Shown one piece after another: positions 6,419 to 6,699 of a stretch of DNA of 6,699 nt; position 1 is the first letter of the stretch, and every line of letters starts with the position of its first letter. A model generated the notes under the pieces. The model saw nothing but the letters and a program-made list of their open reading frames with translations, did no database searches and was not told the DNA's origin. The stretch spans positions 1-6,699 of the forward strand of contig JAATGI010000301.1 in assembly GCA_015654725.1 (NCBI GenBank). The letters are read 5' to 3'. The translations under genes and the position numbers were made by a program. The stretch is from Rhodospirillales bacterium. GTDB taxonomy: Bacteria > Pseudomonadota > Alphaproteobacteria > ATCC43930 > CGMCC-115725.

Positions 6419-6468
6419 CATGTTGAGCGCGCCCCCAATCGGCAAGCCGCCCGGTTGAACCATCCCCA

Positions 6469-6699
6469 TCAAGCCGTGGCGCGAAACGCCTTGCCCAGCG
6501 AAGCCGGCGCGTTGAGCCGGATGCGCTTGGCGTCGCGCGAGATTATCACCAATACCAAAATTGTCGCGAGATAGGGCAGCATCGACAGGAACTCCGGCGC
6601 TACATGGACGCCGAAGCCCTGGGCATGAAGCTCCGCTATCGAGAAAAAGCCGAAAAGATAGGCGCCCAGGAGCAGACGGATCGGCTTCCAGGTCGAAAA
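6469..6699 (-). CDS. ABC transporter permease, C-terminal end (partial, 5' end outside window)
   Basis: The minus-strand frame open at the right edge ends at TGA 6471-6469 and gives 76 residues. It contains a hydrophobic segment (LLLGAYLFGFFSIAEL, residues 9-24), then EFLSMLPYLATILVLVII (37-54) and the closing APASLGKAF (64-72). The PYLATILVLV and N-APASLGK end pattern is characteristic of the second permease of BMP-type nucleoside/sugar importers (NupQ/YufQ-like, branched-chain permease superfamily). It would form the inner-membrane channel together with another permease and an ATPase that should lie further right. It precedes the binding-protein gene by 63 bases on the same strand and probably shares its transcript. 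Confidence 0.85.
   Translation of the reverse strand, partial: FSTWKPIRLLLGAYLFGFFSIAELHAQGFGVHVAPEFLSMLPYLATILVLVIISRDAKRIRLNAPASLGKAFRATA

Noticed and set aside
5284..6426. Plus-strand open frame of 380 codons opposite the BMP gene
   Set aside because: The minus strand carries a signal peptide, a ribosome site and clear BMP-family motifs. The plus frame has none and starts inside the palindromic element.
1..6699. Defence, phage, CRISPR, IS, tRNA or other RNA genes
   Set aside because: I found no array of direct repeats, transposase, integrase, defence domain or tRNA-like cloverleaf with the right conserved bases. Nearly all of the sequence is accounted for by metabolic and transport genes.

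Overview
The window is high-GC DNA that reads as an alphaproteobacterial chromosome. The evidence is the GC-rich third codon positions, a membrane-bound PuuD-type urate oxidase, a PuuE-type allantoinase, and a GC-rich palindromic intergenic repeat of the kind common in that class. No genus can be assigned from the sequence alone. Most of it is a purine (urate) degradation cluster with part of its probable import system. I see no phage, IS, CRISPR, defence or RNA gene.

Layout: (i) 1-67 holds the last 21 codons of an unidentified + strand gene. It is followed by a perfect 13-bp hairpin with a short T run (80-113). (ii) 126-5230 is a compact + strand operon of four genes that overlap at every junction: puuD (126-1316), puuE (1309-2235, TTG start), a UraD/allantoate amidohydrolase fusion (2232-4001), and an M20-family metallohydrolase (3998-5230, GTG start). 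(iii) 5230-5295 is a compact palindromic element that folds on paper into a three-way junction. It lies between the convergent transcription units. (iv) On the - strand are a BMP-family ABC substrate-binding protein (5314-6405) and, upstream of it, the C-terminal end of an ABC permease (6469-6699, running off the window).

How the genes work together: PuuD oxidises urate to 5-hydroxyisourate (HIU). HIU becomes OHCU, either spontaneously or by an HIU hydrolase that is not in this window. The UraD half of the fusion decarboxylates OHCU to S-allantoin. PuuE opens allantoin to allantoate, and the C-terminal half of the fusion hydrolyses allantoate to ureidoglycine, CO2 and ammonia. The fourth enzyme may act on a later or side product, but its substrate cannot be read from the sequence. 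The BMP-type transporter probably imports a nucleoside, nucleobase or related compound.

The points most worth a second look are the fusion of two non-consecutive pathway steps, the non-canonical metal-site motifs of the M20 enzyme, the hairpin wedged directly in front of puuD, and the three-armed repeat. The core pathway is known biology. I did not find an unambiguously new system.
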